From Ereboglobus sp. (GTDB lineage: Bacteria > Verrucomicrobiota > Verrucomicrobiia > Opitutales > Opitutaceae): a stretch of DNA of 64,000 nt. The translations under genes were made by a program, and so were the position numbers. The notes under the pieces were generated by a model. It was not told the origin of the DNA. It did not search any database and worked only from the letters and a program-made list of their open reading frames with translations. Positions 1 through 9,700 of the stretch are shown here, piece after piece. The stretch is taken from NCBI GenBank assembly GCA_029974595.1, contig JARKRC010000069.1, positions 62,001 to 126,000 on the forward strand, read 5' to 3'. Each line of letters starts with the position of its first letter. The stretch's first letter is position 1.

Positions 1-832
1 AATCGATGTTCGAAACGCGGACACTCGTTTTGACGAGGGTGGTTTTTCCAGGAGCGAGTTTGACGGCAGGCCCGGCGCCCTGGGCCACGCCAAGCGCGGG
101 TATTTCCAATGTGTAAGAAAACGTCTGCGTTTCCCCGGTATCGTTGCGCACTTCGGATTCGGCGTAAATCGTGGCGGTTCGTTTCGCCATGTCGAAATCG
201 GCGGCATATATATAAACACCCGTCGTCTGGAAATTCGAGTAGAGAGGCAGTGTTTGATATAATTCGCCCGTTATATGCAAACGGACGTTTTTTGTGATGC
301 CGCCATAGTTGGCGTTGAAGTTTTTATCCGACCACTGATATCGCGAGCCGGTGGCTTTTTCCTTGTAGGCCCAGTCGTTGTCAATACGCACGGCGATGGT
401 ATTTTCGCCGGTCTTGATATTGGATGTAAGGTCGAAACCAAAGGCCATGACGCCGTTTTCGCTGAGGCCGACATGCTTGCCGTTTACGTAAACCTCGGCT
501 ACCTGCCGCACGCCCTCAAACTCGATGAACACCTTCGATCCCTTGAGCTGGGCGGCTGTAAGCGTAAAATGCTTTCGATACCACGCGATGCCGGTGGAGT
601 GGTCTGCGATGTCCTTGCAAAACGCGTCATCCTCATTCCATGCGCGCGGAAGCGTGACGAGCTTCCATTGCGAGTCGTCGAAGCGCGTTTCGCTTGCGCC
701 CGCGGGATCGCCGACGTGAAGATGCCAGTCGAGGTTGAGGTTGTAGGTCGCGCGTTCAACAGCTTTGACAGCGATCGCAAAAAATGTCGCGAAAAACGCG
801 TTTGCTACACAGAGAAACCTTCCTATTTTCAT
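1..832 (-). CDS. Glycoside hydrolase family 2 (beta-galactosidase-like), partial: N-terminal part only
   Basis: The reading frame opens at an ATG (830-832) and runs without a stop to the left edge, so about 277 N-terminal residues are visible and the catalytic barrel lies outside the window. Residues 1-24 form a signal peptide ending near AVKA. The rest matches the GH2 sugar-binding jelly-roll: 'TYNLNLDWHLHVGD', a W-containing 'TLPRAWNEDDAF', 'GIAWYRKHFTL', 'VFIEFEGVRQVAEVYVNGKH', then the 'NNDWAY...YGGITKNVRLH' type segment and the start of the Ig-like domain. Family members are secreted or periplasmic beta-galactosidases or beta-glucuronidases. It is the most downstream visible gene of a minus-strand cluster, and its context suggests trimming of galactan or other side chains of rhamnogalacturonan. 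Substrate cannot be told from this fragment. Confidence 0.85.
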   Translation of the reverse strand, partial: MKIGRFLCVANAFFATFFAIAVKAVERATYNLNLDWHLHVGDPAGASETRFDDSQWKLVTLPRAWNEDDAFCKDIADHSTGIAWYRKHFTLTAAQLKGSKVFIEFEGVRQVAEVYVNGKHVGLSENGVMAFGFDLTSNIKTGENTIAVRIDNDWAYKEKATGSRYQWSDKNFNANYGGITKNVRLHITGELYQTLPLYSNFQTTGVYIYAADFDMAKRTATIYAESEVRNDTGETQTFSYTLEIPALGVAQGAGPAVKLAPGKTTLVKTSVRVSNID

Positions 833-858
833 AAAAATGTCACTCATCGGAGCGCAGT

Positions 859-918
859 TTTTGTAGCGCAACCCGTCCCCTTTGACGATTTGTCAAACTA
901 AAAGGCTGCGCTACAAAA
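859..918. repeat. Nested palindrome between two minus-strand genes, possible terminator
   Basis: Outer arms TTTTGTAGCGCA (859-870) and TGCGCTACAAAA (907-918) pair perfectly over 12 bp. Inside the loop a second hairpin, TTTGAC (881-886) / GTCAAA (892-897), also pairs. It sits between the stop of the small secreted protein gene (931) and the start of the GH2 gene (832). It could end transcription of the upstream gene or be an extragenic palindromic element. The A/T-rich outer ends make it symmetric on both strands. Confidence 0.5.
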
Positions 919-930
919 TGCGAACGACTG

Positions 931-1329
931 TTATTTTTGCTCAATCGCGATGGGACCGATTTCAAGCGGTGCCTTATTGGTGCGCGTTGCTTTCAGCCAA
1001 TACCAGTATTGTTTATTCGAATCAGGAACACTATCGACATAGCTGCTGGTTTTTCTGGGATTCACCTCTTTCACCTTTTCGCGCCCCTTGGGGCTGGCTT
1101 TGTCGTTGCGGCTCACAATAATCATACGCCAATCATCCTTGGGGAGCGCCCATGTGATGGCAACCTTATCGCCGTCTTGCACCGCCTTGACCTCCGCGCC
1201 CTCTGGTTTCGCAACATTTTGGACGGTTGTTTTGGGTTTCCTTGCCGCATTGTCCCTGTCGGGAGCAGCGGGTGCGGCGGTGGAAAACGTAACAAAGATA
1301 ATTGCGGCTATAATAAAAATGTATCTCAT
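931..1329 (-). CDS. Small secreted protein with a fibronectin-III-like fold (hypothetical)
   Basis: This 132-residue protein starts with a clear signal peptide (MRYIFIIAAIIFVTFSTAAP, cleavage near AAPAAP). Residues 35-130 have the strand pattern of a single fibronectin type III-like domain: 'DGDKVAITWALPKDDWRMIIVSR' followed by 'SYVDSVPDSNKQYWYWLKA', with W/Y residues at the usual core positions. There is no catalytic motif. It lies 32 bp downstream of the autotransporter gene and about 100 bp upstream of the partial GH2 gene, all on the minus strand. It may therefore be exported together with the polysaccharide machinery as a binding or accessory protein. The fold call is from pattern only. 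Confidence 0.7.
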   Translation of the reverse strand: MRYIFIIAAIIFVTFSTAAPAAPDRDNAARKPKTTVQNVAKPEGAEVKAVQDGDKVAITWALPKDDWRMIIVSRNDKASPKGREKVKEVNPRKTSSYVDSVPDSNKQYWYWLKATRTNKAPLEIGPIAIEQK

Positions 1330-1361
1330 AATACTATGTGATTGATTTTGAGTTTTATGTC

Positions 1362-3734
1362 TTAGAAGCGGTATCCGACACCTGCGCGGATGGCGACGGT
1401 TTGGTCCACGATTATATTGCTGTCATTGCCATAACTGGCGAAAATTGAGAGGCCGCTATGGAAATCGACTGATGCACCGGCCTCGATGTGCCAGCCGTTG
1501 CGATTCGATTGGGCAGCCTTCACTGTGACCGTTTCGCCCATGACAGTGGCCGTGAGGTCGCGGTTGTCGCGGCTCATTGTGTATGCCCAATAGGCGTTCA
1601 AAAACGGGCGAATCACTGCCTTGCCCTTGAGAATGCCAAAATTGCGGGAAAGCTGCGCGCCGAATGTGCCAATCGTCGAATCCGCGTTTTGCTTGGCAAC
1701 GAAGAGCGTGGCCTCGTTGGCGTTTCCGCCTTCGGTGAATCCGTCAACTTTCCATTTCAAATACTGAAGGCCCAGCGTCGGGGCAAAATCTAACCAACGG
1801 AGCTTGAAGGTGTGGCTGATCTGCGCACGCGCGCCATAGCGCGTCCCGTCGGTATCGGCAGTTGCGTGGGAACCGAGATGAGTGAGACTCACGTCGCGGT
1901 TTGCCGTGTAATTGTCGGTTCCGTAGAAACCGATGAGATTCGCTTGAAAAGCGCCGTTGCGATAGCGGAGATAGGCGCCGTAGATGTGACTTTTGGAATC
2001 ACCGGTGCTGCCCGAGTCGTCCAAGGTATAGTCAGTTTTGTCAAATGCGTATAAAAGACCCGCGAGCCATGTCGTTGAAAAAGCGTAGTCAACGCCAACA
2101 AGGATTTCCTCGGGGTTTATTTCATAATACTCACTATTGTCAGTGGTATTTTTCGTGGAGGTGTTGCGCGAAGCCTGGACATAAACATCGAATTTTTTGG
2201 CCTCGCGAAATTTTTCATCGGATACCGCAAGGCGATTTTCGATACTGCCCCCGAGTGCCGCTGTTTGAGTGATCGCCGCCGGAAACCACGCTTGATACGA
2301 CTGGGCGCTCAACTGGTTCAGCACTTTGCCGTAGGCTGTCATGCTTTTTTGCGCGTCGATGCTCATGATGAGGGCATCGGGCAGGCTTGCCTGCATGCCA
2401 TCCAGCATATTTGCCACGACGTATTGGTTTTCCGTCAGTCCCGAGACGCTGGCAAAATCGCCGTGAACAACGTTCACCCAGACCTCATAGCCGCCCGTGA
2501 TGGGAATGATGCTCCAGTTGCTGTCCGCGGCGAGCGGGCCGAAATTATGCACCAGCTTGTGGTTGAATTCGCCCGTCATTGTTCCGTTTACGGTGGCTAC
2601 TTTGTAGCTTCCGGTTTTCACAACAAAACTGCTTTCATCGCGCGTGACACCCAGATTAACGCCGGTTCCGGTTCCTGTCATAGCAAGATTCAACGCGCCG
2701 TTAATGGTCAGATGATCCATTTGCGTCGTCGTGAAGAAATTCAAATTGATGGCCGAGCCATCCATCATGTTCGCGGTGCCCGTGATCGTCAGTGAGCCGG
2801 CTTTTGTGCTGGTTCCTGGGGCGACGGCAGAGCCCAGGTTCGCCGTCACGGTTCCGATTACAAAACCCGAACCGCCCAGCGAGGTATTCGATGAGCCTTG
2901 CAATGTGATTCCGCCTTTGACGATACCATCGACTTGAAAAGTGTTGTTGCGCACAAGACCGTAGCTGCTTCCGGGAAGCGTTATGATGCCTGACGATGTG
3001 AGCACAGTCAGCGTGCCGGCACTGCCGGCATTCACGCGCAAGGCTTCACCGCTTGTCTTTGTGCTGGTGATGGCGCCGGAGATGGACGAATTGCGGCTTA
3101 TATTAAGCGTGTTGTTCCCGAGGCTGAGCTCCGTGCCGGCGTCCATGTCGAGTGTGGCGAGCTTCATGGCGGATCTGGCTCCGGAAAAATCAGCCGTGGA
3201 ACTGCCGCTCATCGCAAGGCTCGCGCCCCAGAGTGTTGCGCGATCAGGCGCATTTTTGATCGCTGGATAGGCGATTGCATCATTTCCGCCCGTATATATG
3301 AGTTTCGAATACTCCTTCAGTTCAATTTTTACGGGCAGATCGTTATCATTGTTGTTAACCGAATAAAAACCGCCACCCGCGACATTGAGTGTCGCCATTC
3401 CCTGACTGTTTCCTCGAACACTGATAACATAATCGCCCGTGCCCGGAGAAACGGAGAAACCGCCCATGGCGAAGGTCGCATCGGTCGAACCAGTGTTGGA
3501 TATGAGCAGCGTTGCGGGAGAACCATATCCGGCGCCTATATAGTCGGACGAGGTCGGCGTTCTGTTGAGACTCCAGTTAGAGGGGGCGGCCCAGTTTGAG
3601 TCAGTCGTGCCGGTCCAATAAATCGTGCTGGAGTCCAGCGCGGCTGCGACCGCATCGGGACTGAACGGCATAAAAATCGACGAGAGCGCGAATGGCAGCG
3701 TCAGCGCAAGACGGGATATGGTGTTCTTTTTCAT
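1362..3734 (-). CDS. Autotransporter with outer-membrane beta-barrel (type Va)
   Basis: The protein has 790 residues if started at ATG 3732-3734, which directly precedes the signal peptide (KKNTISRLALTLPFALSS...AVAA); the open frame extends further upstream but without plausible signal. Residues 35-480 form the passenger, opening with the 'IYWTGTTDSNWAAPSNWSLN' module common in verrucomicrobial autotransporters and continuing as a glycine/serine/threonine-rich beta-helix. Residues about 510-790 form the translocator barrel: alternating strands, 'GVDYAFSTTWLAGLLYAF', 'YGAYLRYRNGAF', and a C-terminal 'RAGVGYRF' with the terminal phenylalanine needed for BAM recognition. It starts 38 bp downstream of the fused TonB-receptor frame and is probably co-transcribed. 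No protease or lipase motif is visible in the passenger, so its role is probably adhesion or surface display. Confidence 0.88.
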   Translation of the reverse strand: MKKNTISRLALTLPFALSSIFMPFSPDAVAAALDSSTIYWTGTTDSNWAAPSNWSLNRTPTSSDYIGAGYGSPATLLISNTGSTDATFAMGGFSVSPGTGDYVISVRGNSQGMATLNVAGGGFYSVNNNDNDLPVKIELKEYSKLIYTGGNDAIAYPAIKNAPDRATLWGASLAMSGSSTADFSGARSAMKLATLDMDAGTELSLGNNTLNISRNSSISGAITSTKTSGEALRVNAGSAGTLTVLTSSGIITLPGSSYGLVRNNTFQVDGIVKGGITLQGSSNTSLGGSGFVIGTVTANLGSAVAPGTSTKAGSLTITGTANMMDGSAINLNFFTTTQMDHLTINGALNLAMTGTGTGVNLGVTRDESSFVVKTGSYKVATVNGTMTGEFNHKLVHNFGPLAADSNWSIIPITGGYEVWVNVVHGDFASVSGLTENQYVVANMLDGMQASLPDALIMSIDAQKSMTAYGKVLNQLSAQSYQAWFPAAITQTAALGGSIENRLAVSDEKFREAKKFDVYVQASRNTSTKNTTDNSEYYEINPEEILVGVDYAFSTTWLAGLLYAFDKTDYTLDDSGSTGDSKSHIYGAYLRYRNGAFQANLIGFYGTDNYTANRDVSLTHLGSHATADTDGTRYGARAQISHTFKLRWLDFAPTLGLQYLKWKVDGFTEGGNANEATLFVAKQNADSTIGTFGAQLSRNFGILKGKAVIRPFLNAYWAYTMSRDNRDLTATVMGETVTVKAAQSNRNGWHIEAGASVDFHSGLSIFASYGNDSNIIVDQTVAIRAGVGYRF

Positions 3735-3772
3735 ATAAAGGGAAAGAAACGTTTTTGGTCTATTGTCCGTTC

Positions 3773-6754
3773 TTACAGTGTGCATTTCAGGACGATATTC
3801 AGGAGCGTGCCCGACTCCCTGTAGCGGGATATGCGGTCGTAGCGCACGCGAACGTCCGGCTCGGCGGTGATATTGCGCCAGTCCAGAGATAACGCCCAGA
3901 CGCGCGAGAACTGGTAGGTGAAGCTGAAATCGAAACGCCCGGATGCCGCCACGTAAGAACCGTCTGTTCCCATGGTGATGGAGCCGTCGGCGTTCGTCAG
4001 CACCTTCGGCGTGCGCCAGAGATAACTGGCGCACCAGTAATATGACAACTGGGCATACCAGTTTTTGGAGCGGTATTTTAGCTGCGTGTTGGAGACTTTT
4101 TCCTTCAAGTCTGTGATGCTGATGTCACCCGTGGGATGCGCATAGCTGAAGGACTCGTATATCTCGAAATTTTTAAGGAACGACGGGAGAAAGGTGAGTT
4201 TCTGGCGGTAGCTGACTTCGAAGCCGTTCATCGTGGCTTTTCCGGCGTTCAATCCGGTGGTCAGATTGATTTCATAGTTGGGATAGTCGATATAGAGTTG
4301 CTTGTAGATGTCCTGATCGAGCAGGGAGGGATCAAGTTCCGAGAGCGGTCCGGTTGGCTTTATAATATAATCCGATATTTCTTTCCTGAAGATGCCTGCA
4401 GTCAGCACGCCGGAGCCGGCTTTTTTCGGAAAATAATATTCGGCGCTGAGATCGTAGTTGTTGCTGAACTGCGGCTTTAACGATGTGTTTGATCTAACGA
4501 CGGTCACGCTTTGCGCGCTGTCACTGACACTGATGGTGTCGGCGGGAAACAGATATTCCAATCCGGGACGGCCAATGCTTGTCGTATATGCGGCGCGAAA
4601 GATGAGGTTCGGAATGGGCTCATACTTCAATTGGACGTTTGGGAAAAAGTTGCCGTAGGTTTTCCCTCCCTCAATCCACTTTCTGTAATTTTCCGTGTTT
4701 TGATAGCGTTTGTCGCTCAGGTATCCGCCAGCGAGCGAATCGGTATATTCGTAACGAACACCTGCCATTATGTTGAAGTTGCGGATTTGCAGGGAACCCA
4801 TTGCGTAACCTGCCATCACGCTTTCGTCGAAAGTCTTCGTATATGTATAATAGGAGTCGTCAAAACTCGACTGGCCAAAAGTGAACATTTCGGGATGTTC
4901 GTTGAAATAGTCGAGAACCTTCCACGGGCTCATCCATTGGGGAACGAAAGTGTGGGAAAACTTCCACGCATCGCCGCGCACGGGATCATAAAACTCGCCG
5001 TATTTGGGCCGGGAGGCGCTGTTGTCGTTGAGTGTGTAGGTGCCTTTTTGAGTGGACATATCACGCGTCCAGTCGGTGTAGGATGCGCCGCCCTGGACGA
5101 GGAGCGGATAGCCAAACAGCACCAGGGGAACACGGATGTTGGCCTTGGCGCCGCTTTTTTTGTCGATCATGCGGCTCTCCTGCGTTGCAAGTGAAAGCGT
5201 GTTGTAATTGTCCAGATTCAGGTAGTCGTTTTGCGGAGTGATATCGAGCTGTTGGATGGTATAGCCGCTTTCTGATTGGAGGTCGCGGAATATATAGTGG
5301 CCGCGAGGACTCCTGTAGGTGACATTATTGATGCCTTGGGCCGGGCGGGTGAACGAGCGCGACATATAACCGTCGTAGTCGATACGAATGGCACCGAATG
5401 TATGTTTTACACCGGGATTGATCAACCATGCCTGTCCGTATCCGCCTTTGTTCGGGGCGCCGCCAACGCTCATGGTAAAATAGCTGTCCTCGACTTCGAC
5501 CGTATCGAAGCTGGATGTGTTTTTGTGGACCCGGCCGTTGCTGGTGTCCAATCGCGCAGAGAGGTTGTCGGACGAGATGGTTTTGCGGTCGTTGTAGGAT
5601 GTTTTCAGGAAGACGGAGGTGTGCCGCGCAAGTTTGTAATCGAGATTGAGCGAGGCGGCGCGCCTTTGTGCCCTGCTCGAAGTCTCACTCGCCTGTATGG
5701 TGCTTATATAGCCGGTGGAATCCCTCGTGGGGAGCTCGGTGGTGGGAATGTCGAAGTAGTAGGCTTGCTCGCCGAGCGCGTCGGTGAAACTGTAGGTTTC
5801 GTAAGCGTTAAGGGACAGGCTAACTCCGAGGCGGTTGCGAAGGAAGGATTCGGAATAATACAAATTGGCGCCCGGGTTCCACGCGCGATCCGGAGAACGT
5901 CCGCCGGCGGCTATCGGCGCGAAATTGAGGGCGGCGGTGTTAAGTCGCAAACTTGTCTGCATCACGACACGGCGGCCCTTTTGATCGAAGGCGTTTTTGG
6001 TGATGGCGTTGATGACGCCGCCGTTGGCATTGGCAGGCGAGGAGGGTGGCGGTGCCTTGAAGACTTCGAGGCTTTCAATCGCGTTGAGGGACATGGTTTG
6101 CAGGGAGACGCCGCGGTTGGAATTGGAGATATTGCTCGGATCAGTGGTGCTGTTGGCAAATTCGTTGCCGTCGATCGTGAAGCTGCCCTCGTTGGTGCTG
6201 ATGCCGCGAATGGTGAAGCTGCCCGCATCCTCGTTGTTATAATTGATAAAAATACCGGGAAGATTTTTGAGAAGTTCACCGGGATTGGTGTCAATGGGAT
6301 TGCCAAAGGCGTCGGCGGAGACGACGTCTTTCATCACGTCGGATTGACGCTGGCGCTGCATCGCAGCGGCCTGGCCTTCGCGCTCGGCTGTGACCGAGAA
6401 TCTTTCCAGAATATATACTTCAGAGCCCATCATGAAATCGAGCGTCTCGTTCGCGCCGGCTTCGAGAGTCACGGATTTTGTTTGCGGATCGAGGTCGGCA
6501 TAGGTGACGTGCACGGTGTAGTTTCCAGCTTCGAGGCCCCCGAAACGGAATGTGCCGTCGGCCAGGGTGACGTCGCGCGAGGCCTTGCCGTTGGCGGCCA
6601 AGGTGACTTCGGCGGCGGAAAGCGCGACGCCCGTTTTTTGGCTGCTGACTTTGCCGGTGATGACACCGTTGTGCTGCGATTGCGGCTGCGCATGAATTGA
6701 TGGAGTTGATGCAGCGCAAAGGATAAAAGTTAGGAGCAGGGCGAGGAACTTCAC
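3773..6754 (-). other. TonB-dependent receptor module with its own signal peptide and a possible GTG start
   Basis: This is the 3' third of the giant frame. An in-frame GTG (6752-6754) begins a textbook signal peptide (KFLALLLTFILCAASTPSIHA). Read from there the protein has 993 residues, a normal size for the family. A carboxypeptidase-regulatory-like domain follows (about 30-110: 'GVITGKVSSQKTGVALSAAEV', 'GTFRFGGLEAGNYTV'), then a plug domain (about 125-260: 'NPGELLKNLPGIFI', 'FTIRGISTNEGSFTIDGNEF') and a 22-strand-type barrel ending '...LLNIVLKCTL'. Known relatives import oligosaccharides across the outer membrane with TonB-ExbBD energy. Independent initiation at this GTG is an inference; no good Shine-Dalgarno sequence is visible, but most genes of this locus lack one. 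Confidence 0.6.
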
Positions 6755-9700
6755 GGGCGAGTCGCCCGTGCCACTCGGTCCGGCGACGCTGCGCGCCGTC
6801 ACACGGGCTGGCAGCCCGTGCCACTTTCGGAGGGCAACGAGGAGCGAGAGAGCGAGGAGATAGAGCCATCCCAGCGCTCCGCCGCCTCCACCGATACTGC
6901 TTCCGGTTGATGGCGGCGGGACGGCGCCATTAACGGTGAGCGTGGCGGAATTGCTTTGCGCGATGCCCATAGAATTAGTGACGGCAGCGCTGTAGTTGCC
7001 TGCGTCCGTGCGCTGGACGGGATTAATCGTGAGCGTGGCCGCTGTGGCCCCCGTAATGGGCACGCCGTCTTTATACCATTGATAGGTTGGCGTGGGCGCG
7101 CCGGTGGCGGCGACTTTGAACGAGACGGATGAACCGGCGCCGGCTGTCTGGCTGCTCGGCGACGTTATGATGAAGGGGCCGGTTTGCAGGACGCAGATTG
7201 TGTGGTCGCCGGTGTCGAGCACGTAAATGTCGCCGGTGGCGTCGATGACAATGCCACCAGGAGCATTGAGCGCGGTTTGCCCGGAACCGCCGACAATCGT
7301 GGTAGCGATGCCGCTGGCGGTGTCGATGGTGCAGACAGCGTTGTCACCAGTGTCGGCGACGTAAAGAATGCCCGCCGCGTCGATGGCGAGGCCCTGCGGG
7401 GTGTTGAGGCTGACGCCGGTTGGCGTGAGTGTTTCCACGAGGCCGGAAGCGAGCGCGATCGTGCGGATGGCGCTGTTGTTGGTGTCCGCAACGTAGAGGT
7501 GCGTGGCTCCGGCATCAAGCGCGAGGCCCATCGGGGCGTTGAAGGTGGCCGCCGTGCCTGCGCCGTCGTCGAAGCCGGAGACGCCGGTGCTGCTGCCGGC
7601 GAGAGTCGTCACGGCACCGGTCGCGATTACGATTTTGCGTATGCTGTTGTTGCCCGTGTCAGCGACATAGAGGTTTCCGGCGCCATCGAGGGCGAGTCCG
7701 TGCGGGATGCTGAGTGGCGGTGTGCCGGTGACGGACAGCGCAGTGACGGCGTGACTGGCGATGTCGATTTTGGAGATCGTGCTGTTGCCGGCGTTCGCGA
7801 CGTAGAGAGTCGTGCCGGCAGCGTCGATGACGATGGCGGAGGGTGTGTTGAAACCTGTTGCAAAGGTGGAAACGGTGCCGTCGGTGGCGATTTTGCGGAC
7901 GGCGTTATTGTCGGTGTCGGCAATGTAGAGATTGCCGTCTTTATCAATCGCCGCGCCGCTCGGTGAATTGAACTGCGCGTCGGCGCTGGGGCCGTTTACC
8001 AAGCCTGCCATGCCCGAGCCCGCGAAGCTGACGAGCGCGGATTCGCCGCTGATGGTGAGTGTGAGTTGTTTGGTGCCCGGTCCGGTCAGATTCATCGCAA
8101 CGAGGCTCACGAGGTAGTTGCCGCTGGCCGTGGGTTTGCCGGTGATGAGGCCCGTGGTGGTGTTGATGACGAGTCCGGGAGGCAGGTTGAGCGCGGCGTA
8201 ATTTGTCGGCGCATGAGTGGCGACAATTTGATAGCTGAAGTCCGCGCCAACAACGGCGGTGGCGGTGGCGGCACTTTGGATGACGGGCGGCGGAGTCAGG
8301 ACAGTGACTGCGAGTGTCGCCGAGCCGGAGCCTGCGCCGTTGGTGGCGATTATCGTGGTCGAGACAGTTCCGGTTGTCGTGAATGTGCCGGTAATCAGGC
8401 CCGTCTCTGCGTTAATTGCAAAATCAGCGGGGAAGCCGGTCGCCGAAAACCCAGTCGGGTTGTTGCTCGCGGTGATCTGATAGCTGAAGGGCGCGTCCTG
8501 GACGACCGTGGCTGTCGCCGGGCTGGTGATGACTGGCGGGGGCAACAGCACGCTAATTTCCAGGGGTGCCGATCCGGTGCCGCCGATGTTTTTGGCGTAG
8601 ATGGTGGCGGTGGTGACGGCCACGGTGTTGGGCGTGCCGGAGATTTCGCCTGTGGCGGTATTGATGGCGAGACCGTCGGGCAGGCCGGTGGCGTCGAAGC
8701 TCGTCGGATCGTTGGTCGCGGTGATGGTGTAGGAGAATGCATTTCCTCCAACAATCGAAGCGACGCTGGAACTCGTGATGACAGGCGCGGACGGCATGGT
8801 GTCATACACGATAATTTCGAGCGTGAAATCGGCGGTGCCGGACGAGTTTGTCGCGCTGATGGGAATGCTGTACCGGCCCGCAATCGTGGGTGCGCCGGAA
8901 ATGGTTTTGAGCGCGTCGTCGTAATTCAATCCGGCGGGCAGCGTGCCGACAGTGAGTTGTGTCGGGCTGGCAGGATCGCTTGTCACAGCGATGGCGTAGT
9001 TGAACGGCTGGCCTGTGATCGCGTCGGCTTTCGGCGCGCTGTCAATGACGGGCAACGCGATGGCGCCGCCGGCAATCGTGAGATGGATTTCCTTGGAGTT
9101 GACGATGGCAAACGTTCCCGTAATGGCCGGGTTTGCCGGATAGGACCAAGTCAGCGCAGGCGTGCTGGTGAAGGCGTTATCCGCGCGCAAGATCGCGTAG
9201 GTGCCGTTGACGGGCACGACGCTGGAGGAGATCACCGGTTTCACCGTGAGCGTGGGGCCAAACGCGACGCTGTTGGCGACGGAGAGCGCTTTGAGCAGGC
9301 CGGCGTTATCAACCGTGACGAGCAGCGCGGAAGCGTCCGCGTAGGAAACTTTGCTTGCAATCGTGCCCGAGCCGCCGAGCGCGGCGGAACTGGCGACGGT
9401 GACCTCCGCCGTTTTGGTGAGTTGGCCGGTGACATGAAGGCCACCCGAGGTCACCGTGGTCGTGCCCGTGTAGGTGTTGATACCGCCGAGCGTGAGGATG
9501 CCGGCGCCGATTTTCGTGAGCGCGGCGTAGTTGCCGACAATCGCGCCAAGATAAGTGGAATCGATATTTTTGCGACCGACTATAAATGTCGTAACGCCTG
9601 TCGCGGTGCCGCCGTTGTTGCCGGCGATGGACATGCCGGCGTTTACACTGCCCAACGCGCCAAGCTCGATTGTGCGGCTGGTGTTGCCGATGTCCGGGCT

